Origin: an uncultured Eubacteriales bacterium
GTDB taxonomy: Bacteria; Bacillota; Clostridia; Oscillospirales; Acutalibacteraceae
Assembly (NCBI GenBank): GCA_900317795.1
Contig: ONIF01000127.1
Location: forward strand, 1-6,340
DNA length: 6,340 bases
Reading direction: 5' to 3'
Below, in pieces: positions 6,337-6,340 of this stretch. The notes under the pieces were generated by a model that saw nothing but the letters and a program-made list of their open reading frames with translations, was not told where the DNA came from and ran no database searches. Made by a program: the position numbers and the translations under genes. Every line of letters starts with the position of its first letter. Position 1 is the stretch's first letter.

Positions 6337-6340
6337 TCTA

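Overview
The window looks like chromosomal DNA of a low-to-moderate-GC Gram-positive gut-type Clostridia, most likely a Ruminococcus or another Oscillospiraceae/Ruminococcaceae member. This rests on Firmicutes-style signals (AGGAGG ribosome sites, AT-rich intergenic DNA with sigma-A hexamers, a strong intrinsic terminator) and on a very large secreted BspA-type leucine-rich-repeat protein carrying Big_2 and triple-tyrosine-like repeats, an architecture familiar from those genera. The genus is inferred, not proven.

All recognisable genes lie on the minus strand. From right to left: (a) 6187-6340 is a promoter region that drives the large gene leftwards and probably another gene rightwards, off the window. 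(b) 1237-6186 is one 1649-residue gene. It encodes a signal peptide, about 13 short leucine-rich repeats, an atypical insert, six 81-84-residue higher-order LRR modules, one Big_2 Ig-like domain and six tandem ~92-residue Ig-like/triple-tyrosine-like repeats, with no visible wall anchor. (c) 1171-1214 is its rho-independent terminator. (d) 1040-1098 holds a near-consensus promoter and ribosome site for the next gene. (e) 1-1030 is a second secreted-protein gene with related beta-sandwich domains. It is broken by a perfect 55-bp tandem duplication (474-583) that shifts the frame and stops translation at 506. Removing one repeat copy restores an open frame of at least 325 codons running off the left edge.

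The two genes appear to encode exported, probably surface-acting or adhesive proteins built from a shared domain type, each under its own promoter. No RNA gene, CRISPR array, insertion sequence, phage gene or known defence system is visible. The most notable observation is the frame-breaking 55-bp tandem duplication, which could be a recent mutation, a length-variable on/off switch or an assembly error. The highly repetitive large gene adds a 39-bp exact in-frame direct repeat that could let domain number change.
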